Source of the DNA: Micromonospora rhizosphaerae
GTDB lineage: Bacteria > Actinomycetota > Actinomycetes > Mycobacteriales > Micromonosporaceae
NCBI RefSeq assembly: GCF_900091465.1
Contig: NZ_FMHV01000002.1
Span: 5,456,001-5,520,000, forward strand
Length of the DNA: 64,000 nucleotides
Direction: 5' to 3'
Below, in pieces: positions 53,771 through 63,119 of the stretch. The notes under the pieces were generated by a model, which made no database searches, was not told the origin of the DNA, and saw nothing but the letters and a program-made list of their open reading frames with translations. Position numbers and translations under genes: made by a program. How positions within the stretch are numbered: position 1 is the first letter of the stretch; every line of letters starts with the position of its first letter.

Positions 53771-54624
53771 GGCCGTGTCCCTTTCTCGCGGAACGGGCCC
53801 AGCGGGAGCCCGGTGGCCCCGGTTTCGACGGCGGACAGGTGCCAGCGGCCGAGGTTGGCCGCGATCAGGGTGCCGCCGAGGAACGCCACGTTCGTGGGGT
53901 GGCACAACTCGTGGGCGCCCGGGTCCCGCGCCAGGACCGACACGGCGCCGCCGGGGGCGACGACCAGGATCTGGCTGGGCTCGTAGCAGGCGACGTAGAG
54001 GTTGCCGTCGGTGTCCAGCGCAAGCCCGTCGGGCAGCGCCTCGCCCAGCCGCGCGAGAACGCGTCGCGCACCGGGCGCACCGTCGGCGGTGATGTCGATC
54101 GCCGTGACGCGGTGACCCCAGGTCTCGGCCACGTACAGGGTGCGGCCGTCCGCGGACAGGGCCAACCCGTTGGCAAAGTCGAACGGCCCGGTATGCCACA
54201 GCACCCCAGCGCCGTCCGGCTCGAGCCGGGCGATGCCCGGGCCCGGTACGTGCGGCGTGCCGCTGTCGGACACGTACAGTCGCCCAGCCGTGTCGAACAC
54301 TGGATAGTTGGGGTTGACGAAGCGGTGGCCCGGCACGCCGTCAGCGAACGTGTCGACCTGGCCAGTGACCGTGTCCAACCGCATCACCGCCGCGTGGGCC
54401 GCGTCGCACACGAAGACGTGTCCCGCGGCGTCCAACGCCAGGCCGAGACAGAACCCGCCCGTCGACGCGACCTGCTCCAACCGGCCGTCTGCCAGACGGT
54501 AGATCTGGCCCTGCTCGCCGCCGCACCACAGCGTCCCGTCCGGGGCTACTGCCACACCCTCCGCGTGGTCCAACCGCGGTTCGGTGAACAGACCGTCGAA
54601 ATAGATCCGTACGTCAGTGGTCAT
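53767..54624 (-). CDS. SMP-30/gluconolactonase-family lactonase
   Basis: A 285-residue six-bladed propeller: FTEPRLDHAEGVAVAPDGTL with the metal Glu, GLALDAAGHVFVCDAAHAAV, NPNYPVFDTAGRLYVSDSGT, FANGLALSADGRTLYVAETW and ALPDGLALDTDGNLYVA. SMP-30 lactonases open sugar lactones to the acid form. Start ATG 54624 gives a standard N-terminus; the ATG at 54705, overlapping the SDR stop (ATGA), would add 27 residues. It belongs between the sugar dehydrogenase and the dehydratase in the inferred pathway. Confidence 0.88.
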   Translation of the reverse strand: MTTDVRIYFDGLFTEPRLDHAEGVAVAPDGTLWCGGEQGQIYRLADGRLEQVASTGGFCLGLALDAAGHVFVCDAAHAAVMRLDTVTGQVDTFADGVPGHRFVNPNYPVFDTAGRLYVSDSGTPHVPGPGIARLEPDGAGVLWHTGPFDFANGLALSADGRTLYVAETWGHRVTAIDITADGAPGARRVLARLGEALPDGLALDTDGNLYVACYEPSQILVVAPGGAVSVLARDPGAHELCHPTNVAFLGGTLIAANLGRWHLSAVETGATGLPLGPFREKGTRP

Positions 54625-54701
54625 GACTCCCGTCCCGAAGGTGTTGGAGATCCGGCTCGACCCAGCCACCGGCTCGTCTACTGTCAGTTCCAGTCCCGTC
54701 G

Positions 54702-55532
54702 TCATTCGGGCAGCGCCACGGCCAGGTTGGCGAGCAGTCCTCCGTCGACCCGGATTTCCGCGCCGGTGACGAAGCTGGCCCGCGGACCGGCCAGGAACGC
54801 GATGACCTCGGCCACCTCGTCGGCGCGGGCGACCCGGCCCAGCGGGTGGCTGGCCCCCCAATCCCGCAGGACGTCATCTTCGGCGCGGCCGTTGCCGAAC
54901 TGCCGGGCCGAACGACGGAGCATCGGCGTGTCGACGGAACCCGGTGAAACCACATTCACCCGGATGCCGTCGGCCGCATGGTCGATGGCCATCGCCCGGG
55001 TTAGTGCGACGATGCCGCCCTTGCTGGCGGAGTACGCCGCTACCCCCTTCTGGGTCGCGTGGGCCTGCACCGAGGCGACGGCGACGATGGCGCCGCCGCC
55101 CCGCTCCCGCATCCTGGGTACGGCGTGGTGCGCGGCGAGGTACAGGCCGCGTAGGTTAACGGCGATGACCTCGTCGAACCCGGAGGCGGTGGTGTCTACG
55201 ACGGTGCCGTACCGCTGGATGCCCGCGCAGTACACCAACACGTCCAGCCCGCCGAACCGGCCCGCTGCGGTAGCGCACAACCGGGCCATGTCGTCATCGT
55301 TGCGCACGTCGCCCACGTCGCCGTCCACCACGGCCCCCTGGGCGCCCAGCCGGTCCACGACAGCCTTCACATCATCGGCCTCGTGCCCGCCGATGACGAC
55401 CGCCGCGCCGGCGCTCGCTAGCCGAAGCGCGGTCGCGGCGCCGATGCCGGTAGACCCGCCCACCACGACCGCTACCTTGCCGGCAAGGTCGCCGGCGTAC
55501 ACCATGTCGCCATCCCCCATCCGTTCACCCAT
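54702..55532 (-). CDS. short-chain dehydrogenase, probable sugar 1-dehydrogenase
   Basis: A 276-residue SDR: GGSTGIGAATALRLASAGAA, YCAGIQRYG, Ser in VASVQAHATQ, Tyr-Lys in YSASKGGIVAL and PGSVDTPML. The C-terminal GAEIRVDGGLLANLAVA is typical of classical SDRs. In this cluster it precedes a lactonase, so oxidation of the free sugar to a lactone is its likely step. ATG 55532 has GAGGAGG upstream. The protein is about 160 bases downstream of the GH38 gene. Confidence 0.88.
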   Translation of the reverse strand: MGERMGDGDMVYAGDLAGKVAVVVGGSTGIGAATALRLASAGAAVVIGGHEADDVKAVVDRLGAQGAVVDGDVGDVRNDDDMARLCATAAGRFGGLDVLVYCAGIQRYGTVVDTTASGFDEVIAVNLRGLYLAAHHAVPRMRERGGGAIVAVASVQAHATQKGVAAYSASKGGIVALTRAMAIDHAADGIRVNVVSPGSVDTPMLRRSARQFGNGRAEDDVLRDWGASHPLGRVARADEVAEVIAFLAGPRASFVTGAEIRVDGGLLANLAVALPE

Positions 55533-55692
55533 GCCGTCCTCCTCGTCATTCGGCGGTTATCCCCGTCCACGACCGACCGCCCTGGAAAGTGATCACCGGA
55601 CCAGTCGGTGGGCGGACATGGCACCTTTCGATCAGTCGTGACGTCCGTTTCCGTCGGCGGTCACCGTGAGGGTGAGTGCGCTGCTTCGAGAC

Positions 55693-58600
55693 TCACCCGG
55701 CTCGACCCGGAAGCGGTGGTTCACACGCCGGCTCCTTCAGCGCGACGGTGACGACTTCGTACGGGCGCAGGGTGACGGCTACGGTGCCGTCCGCCCCGAC
55801 GGGTAGCGACTCGATCGGTTCTTCGGTCGCGGTGCAGCGCAGCGCGACGGCCCCCGGGCCGGTATGTGGGTGCCGGACAGATGCGGTGGCGGCGGTGCCG
55901 GCGAGCTCGCGGAGCCGGACCACGATGCCGTTCGCCCTGCGGCCGGCGAAGACCGAGGCGTCCACGTTGGGCGGCAGGGCGGCGTCGAGAAGGGCGCCGG
56001 CGGCGGGCCGTCGCGGTGTGCTATCGCCCTTGTCCAGCCACGTGACCAGGTTGGCCAACACCGGCGCGCGCAGGTCGCGGCCGAGTCGCCAGGCGGCAAC
56101 CGGGTCGTACGTGGACAGCGGTGTGAACGCGTATCGCAGGATGACCGTGCCGTCCTGGCTGGCCGGCGTGTTTGTCCACCAGTAGTTGTTCATGACCCAG
56201 GACAGGACCACGCCGCTCGGGGTGGCGGTGCGTGGCCACCGACCACGCACGATGTCGCCGAGGGTGAACAGCGGCGCGTCGGCGCTTGCCCAGGCCACGC
56301 AGAGGTCCGGGCCGGCAACGGTGACGGCGTCCTGCGCCGTGAACCACTCGTTGCAGGCGCCGGGCTGGTGATCGCGGGCGGGGTCGACCCAGCCCTGCTG
56401 CCGGTCGTACCGCACGATCGGATCGGGCACGGCGAACGGGAACGCGACGTACACCGACTCCTTCGCCAGCTCAGCCTCCTTGACCAGAGTGACCGTGAGG
56501 TCAATGCGGTCACTGTCGTCGTGCAGTCGCAGCGTCGTACGCACCACAGGCAGGCTCGGCGCAGCGCCGACCGCGCTGATCTCCCAGCCCCAGGGCAGAC
56601 GGCGGGCCCCCTCGGCCCGCATCGCCGCCGCGTTGACTGTCAGCTGTGGTGGGGGCAGGGTCGGGTCGATGTCGTTGAGGGAGGTAGCTTCGTCGCCCAG
56701 CCCACGCCTGCTGGCGGTGCCGCCACCGGTCACGTGTAGCACGTCGCCGAGCGCCCAGCCATGGCTCGGGTCGAGCAGCTCCCGGTCGAGTCGGTGGTGG
56801 CGCAGGCTGGTCGGCCGGCCGGTGTCCGGGTCGAATTCGACCCGGTAGCGCGGCGTATCCAGAGTGGACGGCACGGGGTGGGCCGTGACCTCACGGGATG
56901 GCACAGTGTCACGACGCACGGCGTACGTCGCATAACCGAAGCCGGGCAGCGAGCCGGTGCGCACCCGGACGACCCCGGGCGCGGAGCCGAGCCGGATCGC
57001 GGGTAGCGGGGTGCCATCGAGCGTCTCGACGCGCTCGTCGGCGGCCAGCTCCACCTCGATCTCAACGTTCCGCGCGAAGCTGGCCGGGTTCGCGACCACC
57101 AGCGCGGGGCCGTCGGTGGGCACGAGCTCGGCCAGTTGGGACAGTGCTCGCCGGGCCTCGTCGGTCGCGATGCGCAGCCCTTCGTCGATCTGGCCGATCT
57201 TCCAGTCGCGCTGGTCGATCACATCCGCCGAGTGTGGGCGGATGGTCGCATGGGCCGCGGTCCAGGTGTGCTCGCAGCCGAGCAGCAACCGGCGCCAGCC
57301 CTCGTCGAGGGTGGACAGGTCTGGGCGTACGGTCGGATCTGCCGCCGCGACCAGCGCGGACATGGCCTCGGCCGCAGGCATGAGGGCTTGCGCGCGACGA
57401 TAGCGGGCGATCGCAGCGGCCTGCGTGCCGACGCCGTCCTCCCAGTAGCTGCCGCCGTCGCCCTCGAGTACCGGCAGCCGGTCGGCGAGCGGGCGAATGG
57501 CGTCGAGATAGTCGGCGATGGTGCTGAAGCGCAGTCGGGGATAGGCGTACCGGGCATTCCACCGCTCGACCAGGTCGGCGTATCCGTCGGCGACGTCCTC
57601 GTTGTCAGCGTGCGTGCCAACGATCGGCAGGTCGTGCGGGACATAGTCGGGTCGGTCGTAGCGGGCCGCGTAGCGCGGGAGTGACGCGGACATGCCCGCG
57701 AGCGACGGCGGGTCCGCGCACATGAAGCGCAGTTGAGAGTACGAGTCGGAGAAGTACGCGACCACCTCGGCGCCGTCCGGGCCGCGCCAGCGAACAGGCG
57801 AGAGCAGGTGCAGGGTGTCGCTGTCCGGGTTCCCGCCGCGGGTGTGGTTGGCGATGCCGAAGAAGCCGGCCAGCCCAAGCGCGGCGACGATCGACGGGAT
57901 CGCCTGCGGGTACGACGGCACGTCGGTGAGGTTGGCCGTGCGCATCGGCAGGCCCAGGTCACGGCCGAGCTGGGCGGAGAGGTAGGCCGCCCGGTAACAC
58001 TCCTCGAGGCTCGCCACGCCGGCGAGGAACAGGGCGTAGAACGCGTTGACGCCGACCTGGCCCGCGCGGATCGCCTCGAGTGCCGCGGCTGTGGGCGCCT
58101 CGGTACGGGACCGCAGGAAGGTCTCCAGGATCATGCTGCCGTCGATCGTGAACGCATAGTCGGGTGTGCGGCGCAAGATCCCGGTCACCCGATCGATGTT
58201 GCGGTTGTGCAGCTCGATGACCTTCGCCTGGTTGTCGGTGTAGCCGACGTCCAGGTGCACGTGAGGGATCAGATGCAGCGTCCAGCGCCGTGCGGGGCGG
58301 AACGGCGTCCAGGGCAGCTCGACCCGGCGGCCGTCGAGGTCGAGCGTGGCGTGGGCATCGATCTCGGTGTCGGTGTCGGTGTCGAATCGGGCGGGCACGG
58401 CGAACCTGATCCGGATGTCGCCGAAGTCGATGCCCTCCACCGGAGATGACAGCTCGTGGGAGCCGACCCGCAGGGCGGCGGTGCCCGCGGCGAACCCGTG
58501 CGGAGTGGTCAGGTCCAGGTCGACCAGCTCGAAGAGGTCGCCGTCGCGTTCGACGTACAGCGGGGTGGGGCGAAGCCGCAACGTCGGTTCAGCAGGTGTG

Positions 58601-59211
58601 GTGCCGGCGGCGAGCGAGAGTCCCCGCCAGGACAGTGCGCTGCCGAACCACACCCCCAGATGCGGCAGATGTGGCCGCGTCTTCGTGAGGTCGGGCTCGA
58701 CCTCCTCCGGGCAGTGCGTGGTCAGGATGATCTCGTTCCGGCCGGCCCGGATGAGCCCGGGCCGCAGCGGGACGACCCGGTCGATCGGCCCTGAAATCGG
58801 CGAGGGCGGCATCGGCGCGTGGGCCCGGTCGTCGCGTACCGGGTCGAGCAGCACCAGACCGCGCCGGCCGTTGACCGTGACGATCAGATCCGGGCAGGGC
58901 CCGTGGCTGGCCAGCGCATGTAGGTGCAGGTCATGCCAGAGCTCCTCGGAGCCGGCCGGAGCGTCGAACCGGATCGTCGCGTCCGCGGGCTGCCAGCCGT
59001 GTCCGGCGTCAAGTGGGCCCGGCTGGACCGCCGGCCAGTGCGTCGAGGCGTCGCTGCGGCCGATCTCGAAGACGGGACCTCGCTCGGCCGGGTCCGGTCT
59101 GTCCACTGGGGAGTACGGCGAGGGCCGCGCGTCGGTGCCGGCGTACCAGTGATCGGCGAACTGACGCGGGCCGGCAGCCGGGTCGCCGAGCTGCCAGAGT
59201 CGCCTACTCAT
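55693..59211 (-). CDS. GH38-family alpha-mannosidase-like protein
   Basis: A 1172-residue protein without signal peptide. An N-terminal carbohydrate-like beta region precedes the GH38 core: the zinc His/Asp motif LHLIPHVHLDVGYTDNQAK, GMSASLPRYAARYDRPDYVP, the nucleophile region RTANLTDVPSYPQAIPSIV and later the helix and beta-sandwich domains. GH38 enzymes remove alpha-mannose residues from oligosaccharides. Its ATG overlaps the epimerase stop (ATGA). As first downstream glycosidase of the operon it should supply free mannose. Family firm, exact linkage unknown. Confidence 0.85.
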   Translation of the reverse strand: MSRRLWQLGDPAAGPRQFADHWYAGTDARPSPYSPVDRPDPAERGPVFEIGRSDASTHWPAVQPGPLDAGHGWQPADATIRFDAPAGSEELWHDLHLHALASHGPCPDLIVTVNGRRGLVLLDPVRDDRAHAPMPPSPISGPIDRVVPLRPGLIRAGRNEIILTTHCPEEVEPDLTKTRPHLPHLGVWFGSALSWRGLSLAAGTTPAEPTLRLRPTPLYVERDGDLFELVDLDLTTPHGFAAGTAALRVGSHELSSPVEGIDFGDIRIRFAVPARFDTDTDTEIDAHATLDLDGRRVELPWTPFRPARRWTLHLIPHVHLDVGYTDNQAKVIELHNRNIDRVTGILRRTPDYAFTIDGSMILETFLRSRTEAPTAAALEAIRAGQVGVNAFYALFLAGVASLEECYRAAYLSAQLGRDLGLPMRTANLTDVPSYPQAIPSIVAALGLAGFFGIANHTRGGNPDSDTLHLLSPVRWRGPDGAEVVAYFSDSYSQLRFMCADPPSLAGMSASLPRYAARYDRPDYVPHDLPIVGTHADNEDVADGYADLVERWNARYAYPRLRFSTIADYLDAIRPLADRLPVLEGDGGSYWEDGVGTQAAAIARYRRAQALMPAAEAMSALVAAADPTVRPDLSTLDEGWRRLLLGCEHTWTAAHATIRPHSADVIDQRDWKIGQIDEGLRIATDEARRALSQLAELVPTDGPALVVANPASFARNVEIEVELAADERVETLDGTPLPAIRLGSAPGVVRVRTGSLPGFGYATYAVRRDTVPSREVTAHPVPSTLDTPRYRVEFDPDTGRPTSLRHHRLDRELLDPSHGWALGDVLHVTGGGTASRRGLGDEATSLNDIDPTLPPPQLTVNAAAMRAEGARRLPWGWEISAVGAAPSLPVVRTTLRLHDDSDRIDLTVTLVKEAELAKESVYVAFPFAVPDPIVRYDRQQGWVDPARDHQPGACNEWFTAQDAVTVAGPDLCVAWASADAPLFTLGDIVRGRWPRTATPSGVVLSWVMNNYWWTNTPASQDGTVILRYAFTPLSTYDPVAAWRLGRDLRAPVLANLVTWLDKGDSTPRRPAAGALLDAALPPNVDASVFAGRRANGIVVRLRELAGTAATASVRHPHTGPGAVALRCTATEEPIESLPVGADGTVAVTLRPYEVVTVALKEPACEPPLPGRAG

Positions 59212-60209
59212 GCCAGCTCCCGCACGGTGACGGTGACGGACGCGGTCCGCGTCTCACCGGGGGCGAAGACGACCTGGGTGCCCGTGTTGGCCCGTACGGC
59301 TGCGATGCCCTGGCCGGGGAAGCTCGTTGCCGGCTCGATTGCCAACACGTAGGCGCTGCGATACCACGGGAATCCCGCGCCGCCACCCGCCTCCAGCCAG
59401 TACCACGCGTGCGGCAGGGTCGCCGCGTCCCAGTCCACCTCGACGGCCAGGCCCAGGCGCGGGTTGCGGATCGCCGCGTGACCGCGGGTGAAGTCGGTGA
59501 GGTAGCCCATCCGGTCGACGCCTGCGTCGGGTGCCGGGATGCGGGTCAGGTCAACGGTCCCGCCGCCCCGGCCGGGGACGTGGGGCCATGTGGCGCGGAC
59601 GCCGAGCGCGAGGTCGCCGCTCGGCGTGTCGCGCCGGTCATCGACAACGAACGTGCCGGCGGTCGCCTCGATGAGCGTGTCGGGCCCGATCAGCGGCGCC
59701 CCGAAGGCAGGGTGTTGGCTCCACATCGCCTCAATGGGTTCGCCGCCGACGTTCGTGATGGTTTCGCTGACGCTCAACCGGTCAGCGTCCAGGACGACTC
59801 GCTTGACGATCTCGAATGGGCTGCGTACGAGCCGGGCGCGCAGCTCGACGCCGCAGCCGCCACCGGCGCCGTTTACGGGCGTCCAGTCGAACGGTGTCAG
59901 CCAAGCCTCGCCGTGCATGCCCCAGGCGACGCCGTGTTCGGTGACCGCGTCGCCGCCGTTAGGGAAGACGGTTTGCCAGCCGCCCGGGTACGCCTCGATC
60001 AGTCGGGCCACGTCGTGCTCGCTCGTCGTGACGGCGCCGCGAGCGCGCAGCCCCCATGGCGACTGCCACAGCAACTCGGTTGCCGTGCCAAGCCACTGCA
60101 GCGACAGGACATCGCCACCCTTGCCGGGCAGGACCTCGGCGGCCAGCAGATCAGAGCCGAGCCGGACGATCTCCCACCCGCGCCGTTCCACGACGTCGAG
60201 CCGTCTCAC
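59208..60209 (-). CDS. aldose-1-epimerase-like (DUF4432/galactose mutarotase fold) protein
   Basis: A 333-residue galactose-mutarotase-like protein: GGDVLSLQWLGTATELLWQS, GGWQTVFPNGGDAVTEHGVA, HGEAWLTPFDW, WSQHPAFGAPLI and GRGGGTVDLTRIPAPDAG. The HGxAW and WSQHPAFG blocks mark the DUF4432 branch whose members interconvert anomers of sugars. GTG 60209 starts; the operator palindrome lies 57 bases upstream. As the first gene of the operon it prepares mannose or fucose for the dehydrogenase. Confidence 0.87.
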   Translation of the reverse strand: MRRLDVVERRGWEIVRLGSDLLAAEVLPGKGGDVLSLQWLGTATELLWQSPWGLRARGAVTTSEHDVARLIEAYPGGWQTVFPNGGDAVTEHGVAWGMHGEAWLTPFDWTPVNGAGGGCGVELRARLVRSPFEIVKRVVLDADRLSVSETITNVGGEPIEAMWSQHPAFGAPLIGPDTLIEATAGTFVVDDRRDTPSGDLALGVRATWPHVPGRGGGTVDLTRIPAPDAGVDRMGYLTDFTRGHAAIRNPRLGLAVEVDWDAATLPHAWYWLEAGGGAGFPWYRSAYVLAIEPATSFPGQGIAAVRANTGTQVVFAPGETRTASVTVTVRELA

Positions 60210-60265
60210 CGTCGCGCCTCCTGCTGTCCGCTGCTGGCTCTTGGGCGGTCACCGTAACCCGCTCC

Positions 60266-60277
60266 GACAACGTTGTC
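60266..60277. promoter_or_regulatory. operator-like palindrome GACAACGTTGTC (copy 1)
   Basis: A perfect 12-bp palindrome followed by TAGA, 57 bases upstream of the first gene of the sugar cluster. The same GACAACGTTGTCTAGA recurs upstream of the GH43-like gene at 63.9 kb. LacI-family repressors of sugar operons bind palindromes with an ACG core like this. Shared regulator inferred. Confidence 0.7.
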
Positions 60278-60294
60278 TAGACCCGGTCCGCCTC

Positions 60295-60349
60295 GTGATC
60301 AGAGCGTCCCCCCTGGTCGTTAGGACGGCATGACGGACGCTCTGATCAC
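60295..60349. terminator. hairpin downstream of the GH43-like gene
   Basis: GTGATCAGAGCGTCC and its exact complement (60335-60349) form a 15-bp stem around a 25-base loop, starting seven bases after the GH43-like stop. It likely ends the minus-strand transcript and shields the sugar cluster downstream from read-through. Confidence 0.7.
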
Positions 60350-61048
60350 GGAGGAACTAGTCGGTGCCTTGGCGGTCCTGCCGCAGGTACGCGGTGCCGT
60401 GCGTGAACGTCCGGATCTCGAACGTATGGCCCGCACGGCCCTCCCACGCGAACGGCACGATCATGAACTCATAGTGGTTGGCCTGTTGGAAGTCGTGCCG
60501 GAAGATCTGCCGCACAGCGATGATCTGGCCCGCCGTCGCGTCGTATACGTCGATCGTCGCCACGAGATCGTTGCCGGCCGTGACGTTGTCGATCGCGAGC
60601 TTGACCACGCCGGTGTTCCAGTCGGGCACGACGTTGTTGTTGTACGGCCCGTACGCGAGAAACCCCGGCCCGTCGGACGTGTTCGCCGACCAGCCGTCCC
60701 CGTCGGGGCGACCCACCTGGTGGTACGGCATCGACTCGGTTTCGAACATCAGCCCCCACCCGCCGTTGGTCTCGTTGGAGACCTTGGCGCGACGGGTTAC
60801 GCTGCCGAACTGGCCGATACTGCGGTAGTACACCCACCGCTCCCCGCCTAGGCTGAGGAATGCGGGCCCGTCGTTACCGAACCCGCTCTCTGGAGCGAGC
60901 GCCGGGTTCTGCCGGTAGTTCGACCAGGGGCCGGACGGGTTCGGTGCCCGGGCGAGCCCGCTCGACCACTGCGCGGTCTCAAAGGGGGCTAGCAACTGCT
61001 CCCGATTGCATGGGCAATCATAGTCGCATGTAGTCGTATCATGTCCGT

Positions 61049-61624
61049 GTGAAGCTCTCAGACTGGGCGCGCCAGCAGGGCGTGACCTATCAGACCGCCT
61101 GGCGGTGGGTGAAGGACGGCAAGATGCCCGTCCCTGTCCGTCAGGCGCCGTCTGGTACGTGGATCGTGGAGGAGGCGCCGGCCGCGGCCGGCCGGGTGGT
61201 CGTCTACTGCCGAATTTCCTCCAGTGATCAGAAGAGCGACCTGGACCGCCAGACCGCACGGGTCGTGGAGGGGGCAAACGCTCAGGGCTTCGCCGTGGCG
61301 GAGATCGTGACCGAGGTCGGCTCGGGCCTGAACGGCAAGCGCCGCAAGCTACATCGCATCCTCGCCGATCCGGCTGTGGCCGTGATCGTGGTTGAGCACA
61401 AGGATCGGCTGGCCCGGTTCGGCGTGGAGCAGCTGCAAGCCGCGCTCGCTGCGACCGGGCGCCGTCTGGTGATCATCGACCCGGAAGAGTCCACAGACGA
61501 CCTGGTCAAGGACATGGCCGACGCGCTGACGTCGATGTGTGCCAGGCTGTACGGACGGCGGGCGGCGAAGAACCGCGCCGCACGCGCTTTGGCCGCCGCG
61601 ACCGCCGCGGAACCGTCGGTGTGA
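61049..61624 (+). CDS. tnpA: IS607 TnpA serine recombinase
   Basis: A 191-residue protein: N-terminal MerR-like HTH (LSDWARQQGVTYQTAWRWVK then VPVRQAPSGTWIV), then the serine resolvase catalytic domain with the nucleophilic Ser in VVVYCRISSSDQKSDLDRQ, GSGLNGKRRKLHRIL and EHKDRLARFGVEQLQAALA. IS607 recombinases cut and join at short core sequences without long target duplications. GTG 61049 starts; the stop overlaps the tnpB start (GTGA). Confidence 0.93.
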   Translation: MKLSDWARQQGVTYQTAWRWVKDGKMPVPVRQAPSGTWIVEEAPAAAGRVVVYCRISSSDQKSDLDRQTARVVEGANAQGFAVAEIVTEVGSGLNGKRRKLHRILADPAVAVIVVEHKDRLARFGVEQLQAALAATGRRLVIIDPEESTDDLVKDMADALTSMCARLYGRRAAKNRAARALAAATAAEPSV

Positions 61625-63078
61625 AGAAGTTCCAGCCGCGGTCTGGTTTCGTGGTCCAGGCGTTGCGTTTCGCGTTGGACCCGAACGTCACGCAAGAGCA
61701 GCGGCTGCGGTCGCACTGCGGGGCGGCTCGTGCCGCCTACAACTGGGCCGTCTCCTGGGTGGTGGCGTCGTGGTGGCAGCGGAAGGCGGAGGCGTCGTAC
61801 GGCATCGGCGAGGAGGAGTTGACGCCGTGGCGGCCGTGGTCGCTGCCGGCGTTGCGGAAGGTGTTCAACGAGGTCAAGAAGACTGACCCGCGTTTTGCTG
61901 ACTGGTGGGGGGAGAACTCCAAGGAGGCGTACAGCACGGGCCTGGCGAACGCGGCGGCGGCGTTCGACAACTACGCCACGTCCAAGCGTGGGCAGCGTCA
62001 GGGCAAGCGCGTGGGGATGCCTCGGCAGAAGTCCAAGCACAAGGCCCGGCTCGCCTGCCGGTTCACCACCGGCACCATCCGGGTAGAGCCGGACCGGCGG
62101 CACGTCACGCTGCCACGGCTCGGGACGATCCGCACCCACGAGTCCACCCGCAAGCTGCAACGCCGCATCGCGAACGGTACCGCCCGCATCCTGTCCGCCA
62201 CGGTCAGGTTCGAGCGGGGCCGGTGGTTCGTCTCCTTCCAGGTCGAGATCCAGCGTGCCGCCGACCGCGCTGCGGCGCGCCCAGACGTGGCGGCAGGTGT
62301 GGACCTGGGCGTGAAGTGCCTCGCGGTGATCGCCGACAGCCAGGGCACGGTGCGGTTCGTGCCGAACCCGGCGCACTACGACGGCGCGCTCACGCAGCTC
62401 AAGCGGCTCTCCCGGCGGCTGGCCCGCCGCCGGGGGCCGGACCGGCGCACCGGACAGGAGCCGTCCGGGCGGTGGCTCGCCGCGAACACCGAGCGCAACC
62501 GCGTGCACCACCGGGTGGCGAATCTACGCGCTGATGCCCTGCACAAACTCACCACCGGCATCACCGCCGAATACGGCAGCGTCGTGGTCGAAGACCTCAA
62601 CGTGGCCGGCATGCTCCGCAACCGGCGCCTGGCCCGCAAGATCGCCGACGCCGGGTTCGCAGAGATCCGCCGCCAGATCGCCTATAAGACCGACTGGACG
62701 GGCGGCACCACCGTGGTCGCTGACCGCTGGTACCCGTCTTCCAAAACCTGCTCGAACTGCGGCGCCGTGAAAGCCAAGCTGCCGCTGCACGTCCGAGTCT
62801 TCATCTGCGACGCCTGCGATCTGGTCATTGACCGGGACGAGAACGCAGCCCGCAACCTCGCCGCCCTCGCGGCGGCAGTAACAACGGGTACCGGAGTGGC
62901 CGGAGACCCGGGCGTGCCAGCGCCGAAACCGCGTGAAGCCGACCAGAAGACCCGCGCCACCACCCGTAGCCGCAAGGCCACGGGTGGGCGGGCAGGTGGC
63001 GCAACCCTGCCACACCAACGGCAGCAGGAAACGCGAGACCGTCATCAGGACACCGAAACGCAACACGCACTCCGGTGA
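61621..63078 (+). CDS. tnpB: TnpB RNA-guided endonuclease of IS607 element B
   Basis: A 485-residue TnpB with N-terminal KKFQPRSGFVVQALRF, RuvC Asp in AAGVDLGVKCLA, Glu in VVVEDLNVAGML, the zinc ribbon CSNCGAVKAKL...CDAC and the final DRD in LVIDRDENAARNLA. All three catalytic acidic residues are intact. It differs from copy A at many positions but keeps the same length pattern and domain order. With an omegaRNA from its 3' end it is expected to cut empty copies of the donor site. Confidence 0.93.
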   Translation: MKKFQPRSGFVVQALRFALDPNVTQEQRLRSHCGAARAAYNWAVSWVVASWWQRKAEASYGIGEEELTPWRPWSLPALRKVFNEVKKTDPRFADWWGENSKEAYSTGLANAAAAFDNYATSKRGQRQGKRVGMPRQKSKHKARLACRFTTGTIRVEPDRRHVTLPRLGTIRTHESTRKLQRRIANGTARILSATVRFERGRWFVSFQVEIQRAADRAAARPDVAAGVDLGVKCLAVIADSQGTVRFVPNPAHYDGALTQLKRLSRRLARRRGPDRRTGQEPSGRWLAANTERNRVHHRVANLRADALHKLTTGITAEYGSVVVEDLNVAGMLRNRRLARKIADAGFAEIRRQIAYKTDWTGGTTVVADRWYPSSKTCSNCGAVKAKLPLHVRVFICDACDLVIDRDENAARNLAALAAAVTTGTGVAGDPGVPAPKPREADQKTRATTRSRKATGGRAGGATLPHQRQQETRDRHQDTETQHALR

Positions 63079-63119
63079 CACCGTTACGGACCTTTCCAGC
63101 CGAAAGGCTGGGATTGCTG
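62950..63119 (+). ncRNA. predicted TnpB guide RNA (omegaRNA) scaffold region, copy B
   Basis: The 42 bases from the tnpB stop to the element border equal copy A in length and include CCAGCC-GAAA-GGCTGG (63096-63111). The scaffold probably extends into the 3' end of tnpB. Bases beyond the border (from about 63120), part of the GH43-like gene, would act as the guide. Start coordinate is approximate. Confidence 0.6.

Larger units (their letters stand above)
60999..63119 (+). mobile_element. IS607-type element B (tnpA-tnpB) with CTG at both borders
   Basis: Excision of 2121 bp between two CTG trinucleotides (60996-60998, 63117-63119) restores the GH43-like reading frame, fixing both borders. It carries an intact serine recombinase tnpA and tnpB and the same right-end hairpin as element A. 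Short direct repeats in the left end (TAGTCG[C/T]AT near 61022 and 61033) may be recombinase sites. Potentially active. Confidence 0.9.
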
